This document shows, piece after piece, positions 7,744 to 16,819 of a stretch of DNA of 17,506 nucleotides (the first letter of the stretch is position 1; each line of letters starts with the position of its first letter). Source of the stretch: Asparagopsis taxiformis (lineage: Eukaryota > Rhodophyta > Florideophyceae > Bonnemaisoniales > Bonnemaisoniaceae); the NCBI GenBank assembly GCA_030407315.1, contig JALQPE010002390.1, forward strand, positions 1 to 17,506. Direction: 5' to 3'. The position numbers and the translations under genes were made by a program. The notes beneath the pieces were generated by a model. It was given only the letters and a program-made list of their open reading frames with translations. It was not told the DNA's origin and made no database searches.

Positions 7744-8492
7744 TGGGTGGTAATGTTATTTGCAGCATAGAATGATTGAAGTTCCTTAGTGTAGTACTCC
7801 TTGGCATTATCAGAGGTAATGTCTGTAATGATGTGAGGGGTGAGAGTATGCACGTGATTGATGTGTGTCTTGATATATGCTGCTGCTTGAGATTTGGTGG
7901 GTGCGAAGTGTACGCGGAGGAAACGACTGCCTTGGTCTAAGAAAGTGATTATGTACCTATTTCCATGAATGGATGGGGTTGGGAGGGGACCACAGATGTC
8001 GGTGTGAAGGTGCGCTCCTATGGGGTCAGTTCTTAATCTCGCGCGGAAAGGGGCTGCAGCAGTCTTGCCAAGCGCGCAGCCGGTACAGGAGAGCTTAGGA
8101 GGTGGGCGTAAAAGGGATTTGGGGAGGTTGGGAACTAATTTTTGTTTTGCCATGTGGTGAATTTTCATAGGGTGTGCGTGGTTAAGTTTGAGGTGCCATT
8201 CATGGTAGGCTTGAACAGTGGATGATACGTCAATATGGACGTTTGGCTGAGGAAGTAAACGTGTGCGTTGATGGGAGCGGGAGGAATGTTTTCGGGAAAG
8301 ACGAGAAGGTTTGCCGCGGCGCACGATTGTTGATTTTTTTAGTGCGCGTTTTGTTATCTTAGGAACAGACGGCGGAGGAAGCTGGAGGATGGGACGGCCT
8401 TTTTTTGTAACTTTGTGTCTAGTCAGAGGGTAGGTGCGAGCCGTTTTTGACAGGTTGGCGGTACACGGTGGATCGGTTTGAAGTTCGAACAT
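7744..8492 (-). pseudogene. Ty1/copia pol fragment: pre-integrase zinc finger and integrase core
   Basis: The open frame starts at an internal ATG (8492) and reads through copia sequence until element 1 interrupts it at 7743; its last ~12 residues are LTR-derived and not part of the protein. The pre-integrase zinc finger spans residues 96-142 (WHLKLNHAHP, then CTGCALGK; H100, H105, C136, C139). The integrase core follows, with the first two catalytic Asp residues D165 (HTDICGP) and D228 (TSDNAKEYY). The catalytic Glu would lie beyond the element 1 insertion, left of the window. Residues 30-90 are a basic, poorly conserved linker. The gene is broken by insertion and cannot make a full integrase. 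Confidence 0.9.
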
Positions 8493-8764
8493 GTTGTCCG
8501 GGCGTCTGCGTGCAGTGGCGACGATAATGTCTGAGGGTGGGGGAGGTTGAGGGTTGTAATGAAAGCTCGGCGATGAGTAAAAATGACGTCGTGGCCTTTA
8601 GTGAGTTGTCCTACGGAGAGTAGGTTGTCTTCGAGATGGGGGCGACGACTGCTTGGTGTGTGATCAAGGAGGAGGTAGAGGTCGGAATGGTAACATGGCC
8701 TTTGTGGGTCACATCGGAGCGGGTGCCGTCTGCCGTTACGGTAGCGGAAGTGGTAGTAGGTAGG
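8493..8764 (-). pseudogene. Ty1/copia protease-end region, frame-broken
   Basis: Copia-like residues occur in two frames. One reads TADGTRSDVTHKGHVTIP, the end of the copia protease region. Another reads HLEDNLLSVGQLTKGHD, the hallmark just before the pre-integrase finger. The following part (about 8440-8520) continues in the frame of the 7744-8492 entry. At least two frame changes are needed, so the piece is degraded. Recognisable copia similarity fades at about 8765, where base composition changes abruptly and element 3 begins. The protease active site and gag are not in the window. Confidence 0.72.
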
Positions 8765-9429
8765 TGTAGTATACGTGGCAATTCCGAAATTGCAAATATT
8801 TACGTTTTCCGCGGAATTCGAATTTCGGCGGACACGACCGGCGACAGCAATGCACGAACATTGCTGGCGCATGCGCGCGCGCAACCGGCACACGTGTGCA
8901 ACAAACGTATTGGCAACGGCCACCGGACCAACGGGTCCTTACGTGCGACCCACAAGGTCCTTTCCCATTCGGGGACGTTACGAGCAGTGTTTACACTGTA
9001 AAGCGATGCCATCGTGGCCATATAGGTATTGGCATCGTGCCGGGAGGGAAAGGGGACAATTCATCGAACGAGCAACGGCTCTAGTCTACGACTGACTTCT
9101 ACGTTTTACGTTTACGTTTTGCCTAGCGAGGCTTCGTCTCCGTCGAGCTGCGTACTCCCTACCCATCGCCGCACGTAAGGCTGATTGCGTGTAGTGCCTC
9201 CGGGCTTGGTTGAGAGCGCCTCCGGTGATGTACCACCTAGTTTGCTAACGTAATCCTCGCGTGGATTGTTGCGTCGTGACGCTCGTGTCTACTCGCTAAC
9301 CTATCTCTACCTTTCTACCTACCAATACAGTCAAACACCAGCGGGTGGACTGTTCGTTCGTTTCGTCGTAAGGACAGCGTGTCCACTAGCTCGTACCAGC
9401 TACTTCGTCTAACGAACTATCGTTCCACA
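8765..9429 (+). repeat. Candidate 5' LTR of element 3
   Basis: A possible LTR runs from TGTAGTATACG (8765) to CCACA (9429), giving TGT...ACA ends, one base before a TGG that could start the primer site. No partner copy is in the window, so the ends are unproven. An alternative end is AATACA at 9329. No gene is visible here: the short open frames show no conserved motifs. It contains short palindromes (TTCCGCGGAA; CAGTGT/ACACTG). Confidence 0.4.
8985..9037 (+). other. Two short inverted repeats in the element 3 5' region
   Basis: CAGTGT (8985-8990) pairs with ACACTG (8993-8998). CGATGCCA (9004-9011) pairs with TGGCATCG (9030-9037). They could fold in the leader RNA or be protein sites. Arms are short, so chance is possible. 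Confidence 0.3.
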
Positions 9430-9500
9430 CTGGTCTCTCGACCTAGAAGTTGCTACGAGCATAACGACAACCAACGAGGTTGAGCTCTTTTACGTTTACG
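9104..9500 (+). repeat. Repeated 13-mer TTTTACGTTTACG (9104-9116 and 9488-9500)
   Basis: The same 13 bases occur twice in the 5' non-coding region of element 3, the second copy 28 bases before the gag ATG. The spacing excludes a simple tandem array. Part of the similarity may reflect the general ACG excess. Confidence 0.4.
9431..9448 (+). other. Candidate primer-binding site of element 3
   Basis: TGGTCTCTCGACCTAGAA follows the candidate LTR end by one base. Its complement ends CGAGAGACCA, which suits a tRNA whose acceptor stem starts CTCTCG, as recalled for yeast tRNA-Tyr. The remaining bases are unverified. Confidence 0.3.
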
Positions 9501-9528
9501 AAAAGCTACGTGCTACAGACGACGGTCT

Positions 9529-11934
9529 ATGAATTACGCTGTGTCGAATTCCAGCGCGTCGCCCAGGCAACCGTTGCCAACGTCAGCGGACGCCGAAGCC
9601 GACGTGGCCTTGTCAGCAGAAGCGATCTTCGCGACTGATCGATCTATCCCGCCGGATATCGAGGCGATCGGCCAGCTACCACGTACGGTAAGCCCGTTTG
9701 AGTCCGTGAGTATGGACCCCGCAACGCGCGGTCAGCTCAACGAAGGGAACGTGACTCCCACGGCACTACGTGTAGTGTACGAAGACCTTCGAGGTCACAT
9801 CGAAAGGGCGAGCGACGCGGCCGTCGACGAAGCCGTAAGGCAGAGACTCGGAGTCTCGGAGCACGAAGCTCGTGCGTTACGTGAACGCTCAGCGACCCTC
9901 GAACGGGAAAACGAAGATTTACGAAACCGCCTCTCCGCCGTGGAGGGAAGACTCGACTCGTTTGTCGTAGTATTCAACGAAATCGTCGCCGGACGTTCCG
10001 CTCCGCCGAGCGGAAGCGTTCCGAATTACGAAGAAGGCTCGCGCGCCTATAACTCGCAATCCTCCCCGGCCGTTCCGGGAGGATACCCACCAACACCCGG
10101 TCCGACGACCCCGACAACGTACGGGAGGGGGGCGACAGTGCAACGAGCCATCGCCAACCCCGACGAGACGCCACGAAGGCAATTACGTTTTAACGATACG
10201 CCAGACCACGCGCGGTCGGCAGACGCAGCACGAGCTGCGCAATTCGATACGAGAGCTCCCCAGCCACGTGAGACGTACATTCCGTGGCTGGGTACGTTCG
10301 GCACGACGGACACGCGAGTCCACGAAAACGAACGTGCCGACACGGTACGCTTACCAGGGAACGCCCTCGGACCCGTTTGCCACGCGTTGGCAGAGCACAC
10401 GACAATGCTCGACGCATTTGCGAACGTGGTGTCGTACCGCATGTACCGACTTAACGATGTACGTGAACATCTCTACGTGAACGAGAGTCAAAGCGTACAT
10501 AAGCTCAAACGTGAGCTGGAGGGACTTTTCCCTACGTTGAAGCCGTTCTCCGGCCGGAATCCGATTACGTTACTCGGATTCCTCGCCCAAATACGTGATG
10601 GGTTCAGCACACTCGGAGTGTGCGAGGGAGTGGCAGTACGTGCGCTGCACTTCTTCCTCGACGGGGACGCCCGACGGTTCTACGATTCCCAGTGTACGAC
10701 TGGCGTGATCACGACTGATCCGACGAAGAGGTTCTCGTGGCCTCACGTAATCAACGCGTTGATTAAACGATACCTGCAAGACGACGTGCTGCAGGAGGCC
10801 TACGAAAAGGTCACGATGATCACGCAGAGTCCTAACGAGGACGAGAATCAGTACGCTGATAGACTCGACACCGCCACGCGGGCGTGCAACTACGTGTTTA
10901 CGGATCGACTCCTCGTTCACCACTACGTACGTGGGTTGCTGCCCTCGACGCGGGCAGCCGTGACGGAACGACTCCGGTCACTCCCCGAACGAGAGAGGAA
11001 CGACCTCACCGTTGTGAGACGATTGGCGACGGCCGAAGGAACGACCTTCCGTGCACGTACGGCAGCTGTCGCGTCAGCCGCGAAACCGAAAGTGCGGTTT
11101 CCGGTGAAGCCTACGTTGGCTATTTCCGACCACGAGTCGAAGAAGTTCGCGGACTACGACGAGTCCGCGTACTTACGTAACGAACGGGCTAACGAGCCCA
11201 GTTACCACGATGGTAACCCGAACATCCCCACGAGGGGCGATGACGACGTATCGCTCGCTGCGGCTCACGTTGCCGAGAATTTGGAGGCGATCCTCTTCAC
11301 GAACGGGCCGCCGCCCAACGATACGAAAACGGCAAACGAAAAGCCGGACGAGCTCGAAGCTCGATTGAACCGTCCATGCGAGGACGTGCCGAAGCTCACG
11401 AGCGAGCAGACGCAATTGGCGCACTCCGTAATCCCGAATGATTACTGGACGCTGTCGTGTTGGTCATGCCGCGAAGATGGCCACTCGACGTTTACGTGTC
11501 CGCGTCTGACGCCAGATCAACGGATCTTTTTCGCGTACAAGTACTACCTCTTCCACGTGAAGAGCAACCCACGTCAGGCTGAGTACTTCCGCCAACGAAT
11601 GGCCAAGCGTCACCAGGAACGACCTGATGAGCGAGGGAACGTGACCCCGCGGAGGTACGGCACGACGCCTACGATACTCCGAAACCCCAATCGTGACGGG
11701 GGAAGGCCATTCGACCGGCGCCGCGGCGACTTACGTAATGATCGACGTGATCCCCGCCCGTGGGCGAACGAACGAAATGGCCAGCGTAATGGCCGCAGCG
11801 GAGTCTACGTGACGACTTCCGCTGACGAGACACCACTCGAGGTGGGAACGAGTCACGATGACGAACGAGCTTCGTGGGCTCACGACGACGACGTGTCGAA
11901 CGGCCTCGCACCGGAAAACGACCAGGCGATGTAG
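9529..11934 (+). CDS. gag: Gag of element 3 with CCHC zinc knuckle
   Basis: An uninterrupted 801-residue frame from ATG (9529) to TAG (11932-11934). Residues 1-75 are low complexity. Residues 108-150 look like a coiled coil (heptad-like ALRERSATLERENEDLRNRL). Residues 155-250 are Pro/Gly-rich and probably disordered. The Retrotrans_gag-type capsid domain covers about 330-510 (LKPFSGRNPITLLGFL, ALHFFLDGDARRFYD, RGLLPSTRAAV). The nucleocapsid knuckle is C644, C647, H652, C657 (CWSCREDGHSTFTC), followed by an Arg-rich tail (RRGDLRNDRRDPR) suited to RNA binding. It is longer than the split Gag of element 1 (about 290 residues). Pol overlaps its end in the -1 frame. It should assemble the virus-like particle. 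Confidence 0.92.
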   Translation: MNYAVSNSSASPRQPLPTSADAEADVALSAEAIFATDRSIPPDIEAIGQLPRTVSPFESVSMDPATRGQLNEGNVTPTALRVVYEDLRGHIERASDAAVDEAVRQRLGVSEHEARALRERSATLERENEDLRNRLSAVEGRLDSFVVVFNEIVAGRSAPPSGSVPNYEEGSRAYNSQSSPAVPGGYPPTPGPTTPTTYGRGATVQRAIANPDETPRRQLRFNDTPDHARSADAARAAQFDTRAPQPRETYIPWLGTFGTTDTRVHENERADTVRLPGNALGPVCHALAEHTTMLDAFANVVSYRMYRLNDVREHLYVNESQSVHKLKRELEGLFPTLKPFSGRNPITLLGFLAQIRDGFSTLGVCEGVAVRALHFFLDGDARRFYDSQCTTGVITTDPTKRFSWPHVINALIKRYLQDDVLQEAYEKVTMITQSPNEDENQYADRLDTATRACNYVFTDRLLVHHYVRGLLPSTRAAVTERLRSLPERERNDLTVVRRLATAEGTTFRARTAAVASAAKPKVRFPVKPTLAISDHESKKFADYDESAYLRNERANEPSYHDGNPNIPTRGDDDVSLAAAHVAENLEAILFTNGPPPNDTKTANEKPDELEARLNRPCEDVPKLTSEQTQLAHSVIPNDYWTLSCWSCREDGHSTFTCPRLTPDQRIFFAYKYYLFHVKSNPRQAEYFRQRMAKRHQERPDERGNVTPRRYGTTPTILRNPNRDGGRPFDRRRGDLRNDRRDPRPWANERNGQRNGRSGVYVTTSADETPLEVGTSHDDERASWAHDDDVSNGLAPENDQAM

Positions 11935-14900
11935 GTCACGAGCCACCCACATCGCCTGAGCCCTTACGTGAAAGGGGGACGACCGACGTCGATGATTGGT
12001 CCTCCGCAGGCTCACCGACGAACGAGAGTTACGAAAAGCTCACGGCCGCGAAGGCCAACTCGAGTCACACGACACCCGACGTGGGGAGAGACACGAAGTC
12101 CAACGGGACGAACGAACCTCACACGAAGAGGAAGTCTCGCAGACGAGCGAGACGCGCTACCCGGAAGCACGACGCTTCCGGACGCGAGAAAGCCAAGCAC
12201 GCGGCTCATACGAAGCGTGTCGACGCAAAAGAAGCCATACGGGCTCACACGGTGAAGCGACGAACCGCTAGCGACGACGTAGACCGCGCGCCGGTCAGGA
12301 CCGAACCGTTAGTCCTCGACGGGCATACGTGCCTGCTTGCTTCGAAGCATTATATCGTGTCCGGAACGATCGGACTAGACCTCAACGTGATGAGGGCGAT
12401 TACCATCGCGATGGATACGTGCAGCGGCTATAAATTGATACGAACAAGTTTACTGCCCTACGACTGGGTCGACCGCTGTCTACGTGACGAAGAGCTACCG
12501 AAGCTCGGAGACGCCAACGGGCGACGTTTGCCTATCGAAGGCGCCATCCTGCTTCGCGTCAGGTTGGGGAACTCGCTGTTCCGCGTAAAATTCTTCGTAG
12601 CCAACACGCTGGCCGTTCCCGTTATAATGGGTACGTCGTTCATGTCGAAGCATGTCGATGCTATACGCTGTCGAGCGCAGACAATCGACCTCCATCGGGG
12701 GGATACGATACCCATTATCGCGGAGGGCGATACGAAGACTCCGTACGAGGAGGAGGAAGGGGAAATGAATCCAAACGTGGAACACCCGAAGCGCCGCGAG
12801 CGTGACGCGGCCTCGAATAGGCCGAGCCGAACGTTCTCGGTTCGCCTGACGAAGTACACGCGTGTACCGGTGATGTCGCAACGGACCGTCAACGTGACGA
12901 CGGATGCGACCGGACTCGTGTTCCTCGAACCGAAAGCGTCGGTGCAATTCCGGCATGGGCTGCGCATAGCCAACGGAGTGGTCGACGTAGGACCCAGAGA
13001 GACGTTCTCTATTATCGTATCTAACTTCACGAAGAAGGACCGCGAGCTGCCGAAAGGCGCGACGATTGCGTACGCGGTACGCTCCCCGCTGGGAATCGTC
13101 CCACTCAAGCGTGAGGGCGGCGAAGCCCTCGCGAAGGTTTTGAACCTACCGCTAGTCGACGCGACGACACGAACGAATACGAACGGGTTGGGCGACGAAA
13201 CGCCAGACCCGTTGGTCAACGAAAAGGGGAACGACCCCGCCACGAAATGGCAGTCGACAATCGATTTGTCGCACCTCGACGACGAGGATTTACGAAAGCG
13301 CATCAACGAGATGCTAGCCACACATTCGTCAATGTGGACGAGCGGACGCCTCGGCGAAATCAATGCTACGGAGCATCGAATCGAACTCGAACCGGGCACG
13401 CGGCCCATACGTTCAATGCCCTATCGACAGGGTCCGGCTCTACGTACGATAGCCGAGGAGCAGATCACGAAGATGCTCAACGAAGGGGTTATCGAACCCG
13501 CGTCCAGCGAATGGGCGTCACCAATCGTGTTGGTGCCGAAGAAGGACGGATCCTTACGTTTCTGTGTCGATTACAGACGTTTGAACGCGAAAACGATCGC
13601 CGATTCGTACCCGCTTCCTCGTATGGAAGATTGCCTCGATTCGCTTGGCGACGCCGCCATCTTCACGACACTCGATTGTAACGCCGGTTACTGGCAAGTG
13701 CCCGTCTCCGCCGAGGACCGTGATAAGACAACGTTTACGTCTTTCATGGGAACGTATCGCTACGTGCGAATGCCATTCGGGCTACGAAACGCCCCCGATA
13801 CGTTTCAGCGGACGTTGGACATCATCCTCTCCGGAGTACGTTGGCAATCGTGCCTGGTCTACTTAGACGACGTAATCGTCTTTTCGAAAGACCTCGAGTC
13901 TCACCTGGGTCACGTTGACCAGGTGCTTTCCCTGCTACGCGCAGCGGGAGTAACGCTAAAGCTCGCGAAGTGCTCGTTCTTTCAACCACGAGTTGACTAC
14001 CTGGGGCACGTGATTACCCCAGGGAAGCTGCACGTCGCAGCTCGGAACAAGGAAGCCTTTCGTACGGCTACGTTCCCACGCGACAAGACGCAATGTCGAT
14101 CGTTTTTGGGCGCGGCCAACGTTTACCGCCGCTTCGTAAAGGCGTATGCCGAAATCGCTCGGCCACTCAACACGATGTTGAAGAAGGACGCTTCCCCCGA
14201 TTGGACGAATCCAACTAACGCGCAAACGAATGCGTTCGAAACGTTGAAGACAAGACTGGTGGCGACACCAGTATTGCACCTTCCGAAGGCGGGACGTCCG
14301 TTCATGATCGATACCGACGCGTCGGCGTATCAGCTGGGAGCTACGTTGCTCCAGCAGCAGAACGAAGGCAAACCCAACGAATGGGTTCCGGTTGGGTACT
14401 GGTCGAAGACCCTTAACGAAACCGAACGCGGTTACTCGGCGACCGAGCGCGAGTGCTACTCCGTCGTTTGGGCGATAACGTCGCTCCGACCCTACGTAGA
14501 GGGTCAGCGGTTCACCGTACGTACGGACCACGAAGCCTTACGTTGGCTGATGACGTTGACGGACGCGTCCGGACGACTACTACGATGGAGGCTACGCGTT
14601 GCCGAATTCGATTTCGAAGTTACGTACAGGCCTGGGCGCCTGCACCAGGTACCTGACGCTTTATCACGTGTGATATCTACGTATGACGACGGTCGACCCG
14701 TCGACGATGACGTACCATCGTACGGGGACGCGGTCCTCGTGACGACTCGCAGTCGTCGACAACCCACACGAAATGGGCAAGGACGAACGACGTCCGTACG
14801 TAAAAAGGCGACGAATGCCGGGGGTCACGACGACCCGTCGAATGAGACTCGTGATGAACGAACATCAGCCACGACGGCTGGCCGCGATGGCCTCGAGTTC

Positions 14901-16790
14901 AACCGCGACGCGTCGCTCGATGACGTTCTCGACGAGGAACCGGATTTCCTCGACGAACAGCGCGCTGCTGAAGACGATTCGGCACGCGTGCCACCAGCTG
15001 ACGTTCAGCTTCCCATTACGAGGGACGAGCTTATCGAAGCTCAACGCGAGGACGCGTTCTGTCAAACGATACTGACACGACAGTCCGAGACGCAGGACGC
15101 TGCATTCTTCGAAGGCCACGATGGCCTACTCCGACGCCGGAACCCTCACGACGAGAAACGTACACAAATCGTTGTGCCGGCTTCGTTACGGCCGCGGCTG
15201 CTGGAGTTAACGCACCACCACGTCCTCGCTGGACATCCCGGACAAACACGTATGTACTACACCCTACGGAGGACGTACTACTGGCCCGCGATGGCCGCCG
15301 ACATCCACGCAACGGTACGAAACTGCGTCGGATGTGCGAAGAACCGCGTGAAGCTTCGCAAACGGACGAACCCGTTACGTTTATTTCCGGCTACGGAGCC
15401 GCTGCGAGACCTATGTATCGACATACTAGGTCCGCTTACGAAGACCACGCGTGGTAACCGATTTATTCTCGTGATAACGGACCGCTTCACGAAGCTGACT
15501 AGAGTCGTACCTCTACGAAATATCGATTCCGCCAACGTGGCGAGCGCGTTCGTCAACGCATGGGTCTTCTCGTATGGACCCCCACGGACGCTCATAAGCG
15601 ATAACGGAAAGCAGTTCGCTGCTAAGTTTTTCCAGCGCGTCTGTAACGAAATCGGCGTAACGAACGTCTTCACGTCGACGTACCCACCCCAAACGAACGG
15701 GCAGGTGGAGCGCTACAACAGGACGATCCTGGCGATGCTGCGCAATTACGTGAACGAAAACCAGAACGACTGGGATCGATACGCATCGGCGTTAACGTTT
15801 GCGTACAACACGCATGTGCATTCGAGCACGGGCACGACGCCCTTCGATTTGATTCTCACGAATCCACCGCCACCGTTGGCGCTACACACGTCGGTAACGA
15901 ACCGCGAACTACCCGACGGGGGAGGGCGAGCCACTTACGTTCGTGAGCTCGCCACAACGATGGATAACGCGTATCGAACGCTGACGGCCGCGCAGGCTCG
16001 TTATAAACGAAATTTCGACAAACGAGTCCGTGTCTCGAATCGAAACATCCGCGCGGGAGAATACGTATTCATCGACCCGACGGACGGGACCACGAAGGGC
16101 ACGAAGCTCGGCAACCACGCGTTGGGACCGTTCCGCGTACTACGTAACGACGTACGTACGTTCGTCATCCAACGAGGAGACGTAGTTGAACGTGTCAACT
16201 CGGACCGCGTTGCGTACGCGCCAACGCCGCCGGCGAACGCGCCCCCGCCGGAGCCATACGATGCCACCGAGGCAGATCTCGACAAGAACCGCGACGGTCC
16301 GGCGTACGTAGTAGACGACCTACTCAACCATCGCGTAAACGATGACGGCACCCTAGACTTCCTCGTGAAGTGGGTAGGGTATCGTAACCCTACGTGGGAG
16401 CCCCGCCGGAACGTATCTGAAGAGAGCGTCTCTCGATACTTCGCACGCGTGCGACGAGCACAACGTGAAAGGCCACGACGGCCCCCCGAAAACGCACACG
16501 AGCGTCGGGTTAAGCGCACGCGTGCGCGACGTTGCACGATGCAACAAACGAAGGCGACGAGCCGCACGAACACAAGCGAAGGCACAACGAGTGGCCGGGA
16601 CGTCCACCCTTGCGTTGGGGGGGCGCGATGCGTGCTAGAGCCGTCGCTCTTTTCTTTTTCGACACCATACGTTGGTGGAGGCACGAGCGCCAACGAAAGA
16701 TTGGACGACGAGTCCACGCGCGGACGATTCACACGATGTGAAGAGCCACGACTGGCTCGACAGTGTTGTCCGTCCCACAGGCGACGATGA
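11874..16790 (+). CDS. pol: Pol of element 3: protease, RT, RNase H, integrase, chromodomain
   Basis: A 1638-residue open frame, -1 to gag and overlapping it. The listed start is GTG and the first true Met is about residue 173, inside the protease, so synthesis must be by frameshift. Residues 30-145 are a basic linker. The protease has AMDTCSGYKLIR at 180-190 and VIMGTSFMSKHVDAI. RT spans about 505-720 (VPKKDGSLRFCVDYRRLN, YLDD at 663-666). RNase H follows (D813 or D815 in IDTDASAYQLG, E860, TDHEALRW). The integrase has HHHVLAGHPG with CVGC as zinc finger and the triad D1183, D1243, E1279, with 35 residues between the last two. GNHALGPFRVL is the GPY/F module. A chromodomain lies at about 1478-1524 (LVKWVGYRNPTWEPRRNV). 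About 110 basic, unassigned residues end the protein. The triad residues and key motifs are present and no break occurs over 4.9 kb, so it looks functional. Confidence 0.95.
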   Translation: MGSRRRRVERPRTGKRPGDVGHEPPTSPEPLRERGTTDVDDWSSAGSPTNESYEKLTAAKANSSHTTPDVGRDTKSNGTNEPHTKRKSRRRARRATRKHDASGREKAKHAAHTKRVDAKEAIRAHTVKRRTASDDVDRAPVRTEPLVLDGHTCLLASKHYIVSGTIGLDLNVMRAITIAMDTCSGYKLIRTSLLPYDWVDRCLRDEELPKLGDANGRRLPIEGAILLRVRLGNSLFRVKFFVANTLAVPVIMGTSFMSKHVDAIRCRAQTIDLHRGDTIPIIAEGDTKTPYEEEEGEMNPNVEHPKRRERDAASNRPSRTFSVRLTKYTRVPVMSQRTVNVTTDATGLVFLEPKASVQFRHGLRIANGVVDVGPRETFSIIVSNFTKKDRELPKGATIAYAVRSPLGIVPLKREGGEALAKVLNLPLVDATTRTNTNGLGDETPDPLVNEKGNDPATKWQSTIDLSHLDDEDLRKRINEMLATHSSMWTSGRLGEINATEHRIELEPGTRPIRSMPYRQGPALRTIAEEQITKMLNEGVIEPASSEWASPIVLVPKKDGSLRFCVDYRRLNAKTIADSYPLPRMEDCLDSLGDAAIFTTLDCNAGYWQVPVSAEDRDKTTFTSFMGTYRYVRMPFGLRNAPDTFQRTLDIILSGVRWQSCLVYLDDVIVFSKDLESHLGHVDQVLSLLRAAGVTLKLAKCSFFQPRVDYLGHVITPGKLHVAARNKEAFRTATFPRDKTQCRSFLGAANVYRRFVKAYAEIARPLNTMLKKDASPDWTNPTNAQTNAFETLKTRLVATPVLHLPKAGRPFMIDTDASAYQLGATLLQQQNEGKPNEWVPVGYWSKTLNETERGYSATERECYSVVWAITSLRPYVEGQRFTVRTDHEALRWLMTLTDASGRLLRWRLRVAEFDFEVTYRPGRLHQVPDALSRVISTYDDGRPVDDDVPSYGDAVLVTTRSRRQPTRNGQGRTTSVRKKATNAGGHDDPSNETRDERTSATTAGRDGLEFNRDASLDDVLDEEPDFLDEQRAAEDDSARVPPADVQLPITRDELIEAQREDAFCQTILTRQSETQDAAFFEGHDGLLRRRNPHDEKRTQIVVPASLRPRLLELTHHHVLAGHPGQTRMYYTLRRTYYWPAMAADIHATVRNCVGCAKNRVKLRKRTNPLRLFPATEPLRDLCIDILGPLTKTTRGNRFILVITDRFTKLTRVVPLRNIDSANVASAFVNAWVFSYGPPRTLISDNGKQFAAKFFQRVCNEIGVTNVFTSTYPPQTNGQVERYNRTILAMLRNYVNENQNDWDRYASALTFAYNTHVHSSTGTTPFDLILTNPPPPLALHTSVTNRELPDGGGRATYVRELATTMDNAYRTLTAAQARYKRNFDKRVRVSNRNIRAGEYVFIDPTDGTTKGTKLGNHALGPFRVLRNDVRTFVIQRGDVVERVNSDRVAYAPTPPANAPPPEPYDATEADLDKNRDGPAYVVDDLLNHRVNDDGTLDFLVKWVGYRNPTWEPRRNVSEESVSRYFARVRRAQRERPRRPPENAHERRVKRTRARRCTMQQTKATSRTNTSEGTTSGRDVHPCVGGARCVLEPSLFSFSTPYVGGGTSANERLDDESTRGRFTRCEEPRLARQCCPSHRRR
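11913..11919 (+). promoter_or_regulatory. Candidate -1 frameshift site G GAA AAC in the gag/pol overlap
   Basis: The pol frame is open only from 11862 and gag ends at 11934, so a -1 shift must happen within about 73 bases. CCG GAA AAC is the best-looking site there: a slip gives GGA AAA, restoring pol. It departs from the X XXY YYZ rule because its first three bases are GGA, so it is only near-canonical. Confidence 0.3.
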
Positions 16791-16819
16791 CGACATCATG
16801 GGCCACGGACGGACAACAC
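16763..16819 (+). repeat. 13-bp inverted repeat at the pol stop codon
   Basis: GTGTTGTCCGTCC (16763-16775) is perfectly complementary to GGACGGACAACAC (16807-16819). The 31-base loop includes the pol stop codon at 16788-16790. It could form an RNA hairpin at the end of pol or a terminator or packaging structure. Confidence 0.7.

Larger units (their letters stand above)
6..7748 (-). mobile_element. Element 1: full-length Ty3/gypsy chromovirus with target duplication
   Basis: The element is bounded by two near-identical LTRs and by the 5-bp direct repeat TGGGT at 6-10 and 7744-7748, the expected target-site duplication. Order on the minus strand is LTR, primer-binding site, ORF0 (zinc fingers), gag, protease, RT-RNase H, integrase, chromodomain, ORF3, polypurine tract, LTR. 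PR-RT-RH-IN order and the chromodomain place it in the chromovirus branch of Ty3/gypsy (Metaviridae). It is inserted inside a copia integrase gene. Both duplication copies, both LTR edges and the internal priming sites agree, so the boundaries are firm. The coding region is broken into several frames, so activity is uncertain. Confidence 0.93.

Noticed and set aside
8423..8923. 166-codon minus-strand frame as a single gene
   Set aside because: Only the short HLEDNLLSVGQLTKG part is copia-like. The rest crosses the copia/element 3 boundary and is out of frame with the protease-end sequence.
12458..13408. 316-codon open frame on the minus strand within element 3 pol
   Set aside because: No recognisable domain and fully antisense to the conserved protease and RT region. 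Such frames are expected from the CpG/ACG-rich composition, which depletes stop codons on the opposite strand.
16001..16732. 243-codon open frame on the minus strand over the pol chromodomain
   Set aside because: Antisense to conserved GPY/F and chromodomain sequence, Ser/Arg-rich, no motif. Composition artefact.
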